Source: Phaeosaccion multiseriatum (lineage: Eukaryota; Ochrophyta, other classes). From it: a DNA stretch of 64,000 nt. Every line of letters begins with the position of its first letter. Positions within the stretch are counted from its first letter, which is position 1. The stretch spans positions 3,472,001 to 3,536,000 of the forward strand of contig OZ218957.1 in NCBI GenBank assembly GCA_965112735.1. The letters are read 5' to 3'. A program made the position numbers and the translations under genes. The notes beneath the pieces are model-generated. The model was not told the DNA's origin, made no database searches, and saw only the letters and a program-made list of their open reading frames with translations. This document shows, piece by piece, positions 33,593-44,768 of this stretch.

Positions 33593-34274
33593 AGTCAATG
33601 AAGGAGGCAACCAAAGCGATGAGGGTCACGATGAAGTCAGTGCCGAAGGGAACAATGAGGACTTCTTCCACTGCCGCGATGATATTTCCCTGTCCGTCGG
33701 GTCGTGTTGCTCCTCTGCGGCTGCCGTCCTGCCCTCACTAAGGATGGGCATGGACAGCCCCGTTCCTAGGCAGTTGGTGGTACAGCAGCAGCACCCCGGG
33801 GGAGGAGGAGGAGGAGGAGATTACAAGTGTCGAATGCGTTTGAAACCGTCGCTGCTGTGCACTGGCGAGGCGACGAGGCACGCGCCAAAGAGCCGCCTGA
33901 GAGCCCCCCCGGGGAGAGGAGTGGGCGGCAGTGACTGTGAGAGCAGAGCCAAAGTGCGCATGTTTGCGCAGCGCATGGAGGCAAAACTCGGCGAGACAAG
34001 ACGGCTCAAGAGGTTGAGGAGGAGGGCGGGGCAGGGGGAGGGGCAGGGGGAGGGGCAGGCCAAGCACAAGGGGAAGGACAAGGGCAACGAGGGAGGGGGG
34101 GGAGGGGGCAAGGCCAGGCCGTCTGTCTCTGCTTCTTCTCAGCAGCAGCAGCAGCAGCAGCAGCAGCTGGTGGCGGTACAGCAGGAGGAGGGCAGAGCGG
34201 CACCGGACGATGACAACGGCGCGGATCATCGCGGTCGGGCGTTGTCGGCGATGAGCGCAGTGAGAGCACATTGA
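33528..34274 (+). other. Open frame that may be the true C-terminus of the preceding gene
   Basis: The frame is open from just after a TAG at 33525 to TGA at 34274, starting inside the preceding gene's last exon but in another phase. It encodes acidic then basic sequence (NNEDFFHCRDDISLSVGS; CESRAKVRMFAQRMEAKLGE) with a poly-Gln run and three element-A derived segments (QLVVQQ, QLVAVQQ). Its composition matches the upstream protein, so a frameshift in the G-run or an unrecognised short intron is likely. A separate gene cannot be excluded. Confidence 0.35.
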
Positions 34275-34426
34275 TTGGCTGAGATGAGATGATGAGCACA
34301 TTGACTGGCTGAGATAAGATGATGAATGAACCCAATATACATGCATGGCACATTTTTAGGCGTCCCCTTCCTTGTTTCCTTTTCAAGACTCCCCTCCTCT
34401 CCCATCAGGTGCCACCCCCTCAAGTG

Positions 34427-35245
34427 TTAAGGGGCGGCGGTCATTAGGCCCGGTCTGTACACGGGGTTTCCGGCGTGGCATGTCTTGACCAGCACAAGCG
34501 CCCGACGGGCACCGAGGGAGCGCTGCATCGCCATCTGTGAGAGGAGGGAGACGCAGCCCAGGCATTGAGGCAAAAGCGTAAGAGGCAATAAAGGCACAGC
34601 ACAGCACCGCAAGGCATACACAGAAGGGACACAGTAGGGACACAGAAGGGACACAGAAGGGACACGAGAGGCGGAGCGGAGGTGTGTGTGTGTTGAATGA
34701 ATGGTGCTGTTGAATGAGTGGTCCTCTTCTCCCTCCCAAACGCCCCACCCCACGCACCGTCGACCCCTTCCTACCGCCCCCAAACCCACTCCCCTCAGTC
34801 CCCTCACTCCCCTCAGTCCCCTCAGTCCCCTCACTCTCCTCAGTCCCCTCACTCTCCTCAGTCCCCTCACTCTCCTCAGTCCCCTCACTCCCCTCAGTCC
34901 CCTCACTCCCCTCACTCCCCTCACTCTCCTCACTCCCCTCACTCTCCTCACTCCCCTCACTCTCCTCACTCCCCTCACTCTCCTCAGTCCCCTCACTCTC
35001 CTCAGTCCCCTCAGTCCCCTCAGTCCCCTCAGTCCCCTCAGTCCCCTCACTCTCCTCACTCCCCTCACCCCCCCCACTCACCCCCAGCGAGGCCCTTAAC
35101 GCGTGAAGCTCACAGAATCCCACCCCCCACCCCGAACCGCGCGTGTGCGAGAATTGGGCCGACGTGAGGTACCCAATCAGGCGTGGCTGAAGGGGAAGGG
35201 ACTCGGAAGGCGAAGGGCGCCCCGCTCCCTCCTGCTGTATCACCA

Positions 35246-35285
<40 letters not shown>

Positions 35286-38027
35286 TTTCTTTGTGAGCTC
35301 TTTGCCCGGCCAGGGCCTGCCGAGCGCTTGTCCCTTGTAGAAGTGCGTGTAACTGCCAAGGTCGGGGAGGAAGAGCGCCGCCTTTGGGAGCGTTTGACAG
35401 ATGTCAATCAATCGCCGTGGAAGGGAGAAAGAGACGGAGGGAGAGGGTGAGACAAATGTGCATGTGCGTGTGTGTGTACTCGTGGGTGTGTGTGCGTGTG
35501 TGTATGTGCGTGTCCAAGCGTCATTAGCCCACTCACTCAATCACTCACCCCGGGGACGGCGACTCCCTTGGTCATTTCGACGCGCACGCAGAGAAGGGTG
35601 GGTAGCGCCATCTCTATCCGAGGCAGCGGATGGGGCAGAGGCATATGGGGCAGCGAGGGGGCGGGGATGGCACTGGATGGAGAGGGCTCGCCTTCTTCAA
35701 GAGGACTCATTGGTTGCGCATCATTCGAGGCTTCTGGAAGAAGAAGAAGAAGGGGGTGTGGTGTGGCAAAGGTGGCAAAGAAGGGGGTGAGTGAGGGGAG
35801 GAAAGATGAGGGAAGATGAGGTGAGGTGAAGAGGGCAGAGGAGAAGAGAGGAGAGGAGAGGAGAAAAGAGGAGCGGGAAGGAGAGGAGAAAAGAGGAGGG
35901 GAGAGGAGAGGAGAGGAGAGGGGAAAAGAGGAGAGGAGAAAAGAGGAGGGGAGAGGAGAGGAGAGGAGAGGGGAAAAGAGGAGAGGAGAAAAGAGGAGGG
36001 GAGAGGAGAGGAGAGGAGAGGGGAAAAGAGGAGAGGAGAAAAGAGGAGGGGAGAGGAGAGGAGAGGAGAGGGGAAAAGAGGAGAGGAGAAAAGAGGAGGG
36101 GAGAGGAGAGGAGAGGAGAGGGGAAAAGAGGAGAGGAGAAAAGAGGAGGGGAGAGGAGAGGAGAGGAGAGGGGAAAAGAGGAGAGGAGAAAAGAGGAGGG
36201 GAGAGGAGAGGAGAGGAGAGGGGAAAAGAGGAGAGGAGAGGAGAAAAGAGGAGGGGAGAGGAGAGGAGAGGAGAGGGGAAAAGAGGAGAGGAGAAAAGAG
36301 GAGCGGGAAGGAGAGGAGAGGAGAGGAGAGAGATGCGCACAGTACACACGCCACTCACCTTGAGCATCACCTTGAGCATCACCTTGAGCATCACCTTGAG
36401 CATCACCTTGAGCATCACCTTGAGCATCACCTTGAGCATCACCTTGAGCATCACCTTGAGCATCACCTTGAGCATCACCTTGAGCATCACCTTGAGCATC
36501 ACTCGGAGGAGGGACGAAGGCCTGTGCGTAGTGCCTGCAGTGAGTGACGTACACACACATGGAGAGAGGGGGGGGTGAAGAAAGAGATGGACACACATAG
36601 AGAGAGATGGAAACAGACACACAGAGAGAGAGAGAAAAGAGATGGAAACACATAGAGAGAGAGAGAGATGACGCAGAGAGAGAGATGGAAACACACACAC
36701 AGAGAGAGAGAGAAAAGAGATGGAAACACATAGAGAGAGAGAGAGAGATGACGCAGAGAGAGAGAGATGGAAACACACACGCACACACACAGAGAGAGAG
36801 AGTTGGGGTCGAAGGGGGACGGCCAGGGACAAAGCAGAGGTGACAGGGGGACGGCCAGGGACAAAGCAGAGGTTACAGAGGTGAGGGTTTCCAATGGTTG
36901 CGAGGGAGCAATGCCAGCCCATGATGGGATGGGCAGTGTTGACTGTGATGGGGTGGTGTGTGCGGCGTAGCAAGAGGGCGATCGATCACAGATAGATCAC
37001 CACATGCCTCACAGAAGGCAAACCATCACAGATAGATCACCACATGCCTAAGGAAACTCACACCCGTCCATGCCATGGTAGCAGACAGACCACCGCAACC
37101 TCCCTGCTCTTCACCGCTCCACACCGCTCCACACCGCTGTAGCTCCCCTGACATCGCTCACCATCCCCGAAGCACCGCAAAGTCCGCATGGTCCTCCTGC
37201 TGGCCCTCCTGCTGGCCCTCCTGCTGGCCCTCGTGGCTGGGGTCTGGTCCGGCAGAGGAGCTTTGTTGGTGTTGATGTTGACCTCTCCACAGCGTGTCAA
37301 ATCGAGGCCGGAAGGTGCTCCTCTCAGGCGCGTACTCCTCCCCGCCCCTGCGCGTGGTCACCTCCTTCTCACTGCTACTGGTGCTGCTGCCCTGTGTCGG
37401 CGTGCTTTTAGCCACTTTCCACCCGCGGTGCTGGGGCAGCTTGGCAAAGTAGGTACCCTCGGCTTGCTCCCTCACCTGACAGACATTGAGTCGCGCGTAT
37501 GGCAACAAAAGATAGGAGGAGAACAGCGGGAGCGCGAGCCCAACGTACGCGCACACACATGCACACACACACACACACACATACACGCACACACACACAC
37601 ACGGGCACATGAGGAGCCGAGAAGGAGAGAGAGAAGGAGAGGGCGCACATGGCGTGTCACAAACCGCTTCGACGGTGCGAAAGAACAAGAAGCAAACGAC
37701 GGTCCCATCCACTGCCATCCTCCCTCCCTCCCTCCCTCCCTCCCAGGCGCTTCCATCCCCCCCCTCCTCCCTCTATTCTGTCCTCGCTCGCCGCCGCTGT
37801 TGCTGCTGTGTCACCAACTGCTGCGCGGTAACCGGGGCCGAGGATGCAAAGGAGGGGCACCCGCCAGCCCCACACGGGCCCCATAAGGCAGTGAAACACT
37901 TACCCATTCCCAGTGGCGCTCGCCGCCTTGCGAGTCGGGAAAGTCCTCGGGGAAGTGCGCTCTGCCCAGCTCCAAGCTCAGGCACTGCTCGTCCTGCAGG
38001 GCTGTGGGGAAGGGGGGTAGATGTAGC

Positions 38028-38061
<34 letters not shown>

Positions 38062-38197
38062 TTAGAGAAGAGTAGCAGTAGTAGTAGTATTAGTAGTATT
38101 AAAATATTAGAAGTAGGAGAAGCAGTAGAAGTAAGTATAATAGAAGTAAAAGTAGAAGTAGTAGTAGTAGAAGTAGTAGTAGTAGTCGTAGTGGTAT

Positions 38198-38256
<59 letters not shown>

Positions 38257-40969
38257 GTAGTAGTCGTCGTAGGAGGAGGAATAGCAGTGGTATAAGTAGT
38301 AGTAGTAATGATAGGAGGAGGAATAGCAGTGATGTAAGTAGTAGCAGCAGCAGTAGTAGTAGGAGGAGGAAGAGGGGCGGATAAGTTCACTTCCCTACCA
38401 AGATGGGGGCTGCACATCCACTGCCATCCTCCCACCCACCTATGGCTCTGGCCCCGCCGAACACGAGGGCGGTCCAGAACGGCATGGCCCACCCCGGGGG
38501 AAGCACAATGTCCCACCCCGCGCCCAAGCCCCTGCCGCGCCTGAGCTCGTCCCCGGGGGGCGGGGCTGTCGAGATGAGAAGTAGAGGCACGCCCAGGGGG
38601 CGGTGCTGGAGACCCGAGGGGGCGGGCTTGCTCTCGTGCACGTCCTGCCGCATCCAGGTGCCGCTGCAGGGGGGGGATGGCAGTGGATGGGGGACGTTTA
38701 TGTAATATGATGGTGAAGCAGTCCATCAATGCTTAGCATCTTGTGACGCGAAGAGGGGGATAGGAGTGTGATGTGAAACATAGACAGAACAGAACTTGCT
38801 CACCTCACCCTCTCCTTCTTCTTGATTCCGTTGAGCACGTGGTCAGGCCGGACCTGTACGTCCCTTGTGGAGGCCGCTCGTGCCTTTTCATCCCAAAGCG
38901 GAGACACACCACAGCCACAGAGTCTCCCGCTGAAGCCTTGGGGAGGGCACCGCCACTCGCTCGAGCCTCCTCCCAAGGGGACCGGGCCGTCAGCCTCACT
39001 GCCACCTCCCCCTTCTCCTCCTCCTCCTCCTCCTCCTCCTCCTCCTCCTCCTCCTCCTCCTCCTCCTCCTTCTCCTCCTCCTTCTCCTCCTCCTCCTCCT
39101 TCTCCTCCTCCTCCGCCTCCTCCTCCTCCCCCTCCCCCTCCCCCTCCTCCCTCTACTGCTGCGTCGACTCCCGGCGTGTCGTCGTCCTCACCCTGATGGC
39201 GCTCCCTCGGGTCCAGTGCGGTGAGACCCAGCACTGTGCCCTGCGGCACCATCCTGCCCTGCCGCTGTATCACCAACTGCTGCTGCTGCTGTGGTCCTGT
39301 TAGACGCGACCACAGCTGCGCCCCGCTGTCCTCCCCTGCACTTGAAGCTACCCCCGGGGTGTTACGACTGTGAGTGCCAATGCCAGTGCCAGTGTGAGTG
39401 CCAGTGCCGTGGCTAGCCCCAGAGCCTCTCTGAGTGTAGGAAGTGTAGGGCTGTATGACTCTGCCGAGCACCTCCGTGGCCTTGGCGCCCCTCACCGACA
39501 GCCGTACAAGGCCCCCCGGGACAGGGTACTGCACCTTTACCTCACCACTGCTGCCGCCCATATGACTCTCGCCGCTGTTGCCTATATGACTGCTGTCACT
39601 GCCCCCAGCGCCCCCTATGCACCTCGCTTGGGCCTGCAGCACCGCAAGCACCTCGCTCACCGCCGCCGGATGCACCCACACCCACAACTGCCGTCGCCGC
39701 TGCGGCTCCTGTATCACCAACTCCTCCTCCTCCTCCCGCTCCTGCCCGGGCTGGGCTCCAGGGGGTGCCCACAGGAAGCTCGCAGGGGCGATGCACCCCC
39801 TGGGGAAGCGGCCGGGCTGGTACACGCACGCCTCTACTTGGCGGCTGCCTGCCAGCACGTCGGCCTGAAGAAGGCTGCCTGCACTTGCCAGTACGTACGT
39901 ACGCACGCACGCACGCACGCAAATCACACAACGAGGGAAGGCAAGAAGGTGTTTAACAGCAAGCAACCACCAGCAGCAGCAGCAACAAGGGCATGTATAG
40001 CAAGACTCAAGCGGATCAGAGAGGGCAGCCCGGGCAGGAGGAAGGAGGGACTCTGACCTGAACTGACGTATATACTGCACGGACCATCCTGCGCTATCCC
40101 CCCCCCCTCTTCATAATACTGGTCATCCTACCCCATACTCACTACTGATGGAAGTCATATGCACCAGAGACTAACCGTCAAGGGGGTCGATGACGGAGGC
40201 GAGCAGGGCGAGGACTTGCCCCTCCGGGCCGGACAGCTCCAGCGGCCTCATAAAGGTGACGTCCTGCACGGTGCAGTGCTGCCTCGCAGCGTCTATGTTG
40301 GCCTTGGCCCCTCTCTGGCTGCTGAGGGGCAGCTCGAAGCCCCACCTACTGCCCATGCGCATGCGTTTTGCATGCCACACGTGCGTCTCCAGCCAACGCG
40401 TCTTCGCACCCTTCTGGTCTTGCTGGATGTTGCTGACTTGCCTCCCCCGCTTTCTCTTTCCCGGCTGCTGCTGCTGCTGCTGCTGCGGCTGCGGCTGCGG
40501 CTGGCCGTCTGCCGCAGCTGCTGCTGCTACGGTGTGGGGACTGCGAGCTTGCAGCAAGAGGCGAGGCCTGCGTCTGTGCTTCCTGCAGCGCTGCTCGAAG
40601 GGGATCTTCGCGTTTTTCTCCTTGGCGGCTGCTTCTGCGGCAGTCAGGTTCTCCTTGAGGCGCTTGGCGGGCATCTTGCGCGACCTTTGATGGGAAACGA
40701 GGAGCGAGAGGAAAGGAAACACAGCATGCTCGGTTTGACTGACTGCTTGATGAATGTGACCGAAGTCATCACCATGGTACTGGTGCTCACTACCTGTGGG
40801 AGGTGGTCCTTCGCCGCAAGTGGCGAGGCAGGGCTTGCTTGCCCAGCCCCTCTCCATCCGACACTGCCGCCACGGCGGCGTCCAGAATCTGCAGCTCCGG
40901 CACGCGTGCAGAGACGTACTCTTCAACATCAATGGACTGGGGCGCCTGAGGCGGCACGATTTCGTTCAT
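34427..40969 (-). CDS. POP1: POP1, largest protein subunit of RNase P / RNase MRP
   Basis: Ten exons: 40969-40794, 40684-40176, 39878-38804, 38663-38440, 38001-37904, 37475-37162, 36534-36359, 35733-35549, 35381-35082, 34534-34427 (1054 residues, every phase agrees). POP1 hallmarks appear in order: [72 protein letters not shown], then the POPLD domain ([40 protein letters not shown]) and the C-terminal module ([38 protein letters not shown]). Family knowledge: POP1 binds the catalytic RNA of RNase P (tRNA 5' maturation) and MRP (rRNA processing) in nucleus and nucleolus. The protein carries poly-Gln/element-A insertions at three sites and a GDAQ tandem repeat at one donor site. Confidence 0.92.
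34789..35080. repeat. CCCTCACTC/CCCTCAGTC minisatellite in POP1 intron
   Basis: About 290 bp of CCCTCACTC and CCCTCAGTC units. On the - (sense) strand it is purine-rich GAGTGAGGG and starts a few bases after the donor at 35081, so the donor GTGAGT looks like the seed of the array. Confidence 0.9.
35846..36330. repeat. Purine-rich minisatellite (~50-60 bp higher-order unit) in POP1 intron
   Basis: Blocks of GAGGAGAGGAGAAAAGAGGA and GGGGAGAGGAGAGG alternate in a regular higher-order pattern, about eight copies. It sits between the POP1 exons at 36359 and 35733; on the sense strand it is a long TTTTCTCCTCTCC tract before the 3' splice site. Confidence 0.95.
36358..36501 (-). repeat. 12-bp tandem repeat x12 across a POP1 5' splice site (GDAQ repeats)
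   Basis: Twelve perfect copies of ACCTTGAGCATC on the + strand; on the coding strand GTGATGCTCAAG, each unit translating as GDAQ. Every unit begins with AAG|GTGATG, a possible 5' splice site, and the array ends at the better donor AAG|GTGAGTGG. Confidence 0.95.
38026..38370. repeat. AGT/TAG triplet array in POP1 intron
   Basis: Irregular AGT-type triplets (GTAGTAGTA with AGAAGT and ATTAGT variants), ending about 20 bp from the POP1 3' splice site at 38002. Confidence 0.9.
39010..39150. repeat. Exonic CCT tract in POP1 (poly-Gly on coding strand)
   Basis: CCT triplets on + read as GGA (Gly, some Glu) in the large third POP1 exon, in a region between the [11 protein letters not shown] and SPLWDE motifs. 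Confidence 0.85.
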
Positions 40970-41116
40970 GGCGCCTGCTATCCACGAGGATAAGCAAGTG
41001 GAAGTGTTGGTGATGAATGATTCACAGTTGGAGCGTGTTTTTTTTTATCTCCATCCATCTGTTTATCTCGTCCAGTAGAATCTTCGACACTGAAACAGAT
41101 TAAAGGGCGAGTGAGG
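40970..41116. promoter_or_regulatory. Bidirectional promoter region, POP1 / peptide deformylase
   Basis: 147 bp separate the divergent ATGs of POP1 (-) and the deformylase (+). The region has a T8 run at 41039-41046. No TATA box is evident. Confidence 0.4.
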
Positions 41117-42326
41117 ATGGTTCGCCTGATGCTCGCCGCGCTCCTGGCGTCCATCCCTTCCATGGACGGCTTCCAATTCCTCCCTTCTTCCCGTGGCCTT
41201 TCTGTCGTCCCCCGGCCATTCCGTACGCCCTCGACTGCTTTACATGCGCTCAGCGCCACCCAAGTGGCTTTGGTTGTGGCCGGAGGTGTTCCTCTGGCTG
41301 CACTGTACACATTCTTTCGGGCAGACAGGCTGCTGACGGAAAAGGAGCGGCAGCAAGAGGTGTGGAGGCTGATGGAGGAGAAGACACGGCAGCAAGAGGA
41401 GGAAAAGCTTAAGGCGGCTGCTGACAAGTCCAGTGGCCTTCCTTCGCTGGTGTACTACGGGGATGCAGCGCTAATGACCCCGATTGTGGAGCAAGTGGCC
41501 GAGGAAGAAATCCTCACGCCCGCTTTCCAAGAGAAGCTCAGTATGTTGAAGGAGTGCCAGAGACACTATCGAGGACTCGGCATCGCAGGTGATGAACTGC
41601 CGTGCTATCGTGCTGTTGTCAGGCTGTAGGCTGGTGCTCCACCCCTTGCATGGGCCTTTCCTTCTGTATTGGGCCGTCGCTCGCCCCTCCTCCAACGCTC
41701 CCTCCCCTCCCATGCTTTGTTGTGGTGCTCTCCTTGCCCCCCCCGACGATGTCGGCAAGCAGCCCCCCAAGTCGGCTGGAGAGCAAGGGTGTTCTGCATG
41801 GGCAGCCTCGAGGGGCAAGAGTCTGCGGTGCCTGCCAAGGACAAGGACGCCTTTTCCTTTGGGTTTTGGATCAATCCGCAGCTCTCGTGGGAGGAGGACG
41901 AGCTTCCGTCCCAAGAGAAGGAGGGGGACTGTTTCTTCTGGGAGGGCTGCTTATCCGTGCCGGGGCAGAGGGGGTGGGTGAAGCGGCCGCGGGCAGTGCG
42001 CTTGTCAGGCTTCAACGAGAAGGGAGGTGAGTGGACTGGGAGGCTCTGGAGGAGGGGAATTTTGTCGACTTCCAGACTTTACAGAAGAGGGGAGGTTTCG
42101 GATGGAGTCTCTACAATGCTCACTGGCTTTAGAAACAAGCACGCGAACAATTGGGTGTTATGCCCTTGATAGTCCTGTACGCAGCTGAGGAGGGTGAGAG
42201 TGTGTTGTGGTGAGGCACAGACAAAAGCGAATCGGGCCATCCCTCATCTCCTTTGTTCTCTCTGTCTGTCTGTCTGTCTGTCTCTCTGTCTGTCTGTCTG
42301 TCTGTCTGTCTGGCTGGCTGGCTGGA

Positions 42327-42391
<65 letters not shown>

Positions 42392-43608
42392 TTCTGTCTG
42401 TCTGTCTGTTTGTCTGTCTGTGTGTCTTTTTGTCTCTCTCTCGATCTGTCTGTGTGTCTGTCTTTCTGTCTGTGTCTCTGTGTGTTTTGTCGTTCTGCCT
42501 GTCTCTCTGTGTGTATGTATGTCTGTCCGTCTGCCTGTCTGTCTGCCTGCCTGTTTCTCTCTCTCTCTCTGTCTGTGTGTCTGTCTTTCTGTCTCTGTCT
42601 CTCTCTCTGTGTGTGTATGTATGTATGTCTGTCCGTCTGCCTGTCTGTCTGCCTGCCCGTTTCTCTCTCTCTCTCTCTGTGTGTCTGTCTTTCTGTCTCT
42701 GTCTCTCTCTGTGTGTATGTCTGTCCGTCTGCCTGTCTGTCTGCCTGCCTGTTTCTCTCTCTTTCTCTCTCTCTCTGTCTGTGTGTCTGTCTTTCTGTCT
42801 CTGTCTCTCTCCGTCTGTATGTGGGTATGTATGTCCGTCTGCCTGTCTGTCTGCCTGCCTGTTTCTCTCTCTCTCTATCTCTCTCTCTCTCTGTCTTTCT
42901 GTCTCTGTCTCTCTCTGTGTGTATGTATGTCTGTCCGTCGGCCTGTCTGTCTGCCTGCCGGTTTCTCTCTCTCTCTCTCTCTCTCTCCCACTCCATGTAT
43001 ATGCCCCACCACCTCAAAGAGCGCGTGTCCGTGGCCCTTGACGGCCTTCTGGCGCGAGTGGCGCAGCACGAAGCAGACCATCTCGACGGAGTGCTCTTCC
43101 CGCAGAGGACCATCCAGGGTGCGTGGGGAGAGAGAGGCACATGGGGGGGCGGGTAGTTGGGTGGTGTGGGTAGAGGCATACGGGGGGTGGATGGGTGAGT
43201 AGAGAGGCGTATTGGGAGTGGGTGGGTGGGAAAAGAGGTGCAAGGGGGGGTTGGAGGCGGACCATTTTACAACTCGCGGCTCGTGGCTCACAGAGAGGGA
43301 ATGAGCGAGGAGCCCACCCCTGCCCCCTCCCCCCTCCATCGCCTTCTTGTCTTGCCTGCTGTCAAGTGAGTCAGAAGGAGCGTTCGGATTTCGTTTCGCG
43401 CGGGGCCTTCCTTTCTTCTCTTCTGGCAGTCATGCTCAGTCCGCTTCTTGTTTCACGGCCCCCCCCCCCCTCTCACACACACACACATACAGGGACCCTC
43501 CTGCCTCTGGCCTCCTTCCAGGGTGAGGGGCAGGACAAGTGGCCACCTGGTTGGCCCACAAAGGGGGCTCGAAGCACGCCTCCTGGCACTTTGGCGTACG
43601 AACTGTAG
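41117..43608 (+). CDS. PDF: Plastid-targeted peptide deformylase
   Basis: Four exons, 41117-41588, 41763-42026, 43020-43118 and 43493-43608, give 316 residues in phase. All three deformylase motifs are present: GLGIAAPQVG (155-164, split by intron 1), EGCLSVPG (218-225) and QHEADHLDGVLF with the metal-binding HExxH at 262-266. The presequence MVRLMLAALLASIPSMDGFQ followed by FLP fits a signal plus transit peptide, then a membrane-like stretch (VALVVAGGVPLAALYTFF) and a charged helix. Family knowledge: the enzyme removes the formyl group from the N-terminal Met of organelle-made proteins, using Fe2+ or Zn2+. The third intron is about 1 kb, mostly CTGT repeat. The last exon encodes a non-conserved tail. 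Confidence 0.9.
42254..42990. repeat. (CTGT)n-derived array in deformylase intron
   Basis: CTGT tetranucleotides with CTCT, GTGT and GTATGT interruptions form a higher-order repeat of roughly 110-130 bp in the second half. It ends about 30 bp before the 3' splice site at 43019. Confidence 0.95.
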
Positions 43609-43968
43609 TGAGACTCGGGACACGCTTGGTTGGTGTGAGGGCGTGTGGGGTGGATAGGCCCCCTTTCGGCGGAAAAGGGGGTGGGGCCCTGCCGGAGCTG
43701 TGCCGGGGTTACTAGTCGCGATTGGTCTTCAGAGAGGCTCAGAGAGAATGGCTATGGGAAAGGATACAGCAGCAGCAGCAGCAGCAGCAGCGGCAATTGG
43801 TGATACAGCAGCTGTACGAAGGGCGCGCCTCGGGCCTTGTCGAAGTGCGAGCAGATGGAGGCGATGCGCAGATGCGGAGACCTTGGGAAGTCATTTATTG
43901 ACTTGGTAGGAAGCACCGAGGGGAGGCGGCCCACGCCCTCCAGGAGAAGACCCGTCCGTCAAAACTCG

Positions 43969-44055
43969 CTCCGCATCCTCCAACCTCCAAGTCGTCGTCA
44001 AGCTCGGCCGCTCCGCATCCTCCAACCTTCAAGTCGTCGTCAAACTCGGCCGGTC
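43969..44055. repeat. ~45-bp tandem duplication
   Basis: Two copies, each starting CTCCGCATCCTCCAACC and containing AAGTCGTCGTCAA then CTCGGCCG. Confidence 0.85.
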
Positions 44056-44695
44056 TGCCCAGGAGACCGAATCTCTGCTGACGGCCTGGAGAATGCTGTC
44101 GAGTGCCGGCAGGCCTCCTTCTTTCCTTCTGGGGGGGCGGCGTCGATTGCTGAGTGGACTTTGACGGTGCTCTGCTCAGCTGCCTACCCCGCCTCTGTTG
44201 CACAGCCGCGAGCGAGTCCCATTCGCTGTGCTGAGGGCTTTGCACTTTGCACCTGCTGTCTCGCGGAGAGGAAACGGTAGCGACGCTCACAGACACGTGG
44301 CGTCATGTGACGCGAACCTGACTCGAACTGCATACGGCAGCTGCTTCGACGTGCTTGAGGCCGAGAAATGCTGTGACTTGTCGAATAATGCAAACAATGT
44401 TTAGAATTCAGAAACGGAGGGGAAGGGAAAAGGGTAAGTTTTTTCTACCACTGCCTGTGTTGTATGTGAAGCAACCCTGGCCAGATTACGCAAACTGCAC
44501 GTGCACCCTAAAGGCTGCGAAAGGCGCCACTTGCAGGACCCTCTCTCAGTCCCTGCATCGAATGCAATTCTGTCCAATGGGGTGGAGTACCAACGCGCGC
44601 TCTGCCAAATAGTAATACATGCTCTCAACTCCACCCGCCATAATCCCATAGTCCTGTGCATAAGAAGGACCTCGCTCGAGGAGAGGGAGGAACCT

Positions 44696-44768
44696 GTGAG
44701 GGCTGGACCACCACCATCTGTGAGGGCTGGACCACCACCATCTGTGAGGGCCAGGCCACCGCCAAGCG
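44696..44768. repeat. 24-bp tandem repeat x3
   Basis: GTGAGGGCTGGACCACCACC plus four bases, three copies, the last diverged (GTGAGGGCCAGGCCACCGCC). Confidence 0.85.

Noticed and set aside
35537-36973. 478-residue - frame through the POP1 introns
   Set aside because: Mostly minisatellite read as [12 protein letters not shown]1 homology supports exons 36534-36359 and 35733-35549 only.
42194-43202. Cys/Val/Ser-rich frames (VCLSVCLS repeats) on both strands
   Set aside because: CTGT repeat inside the deformylase intron; the exons on both sides join in frame without it.
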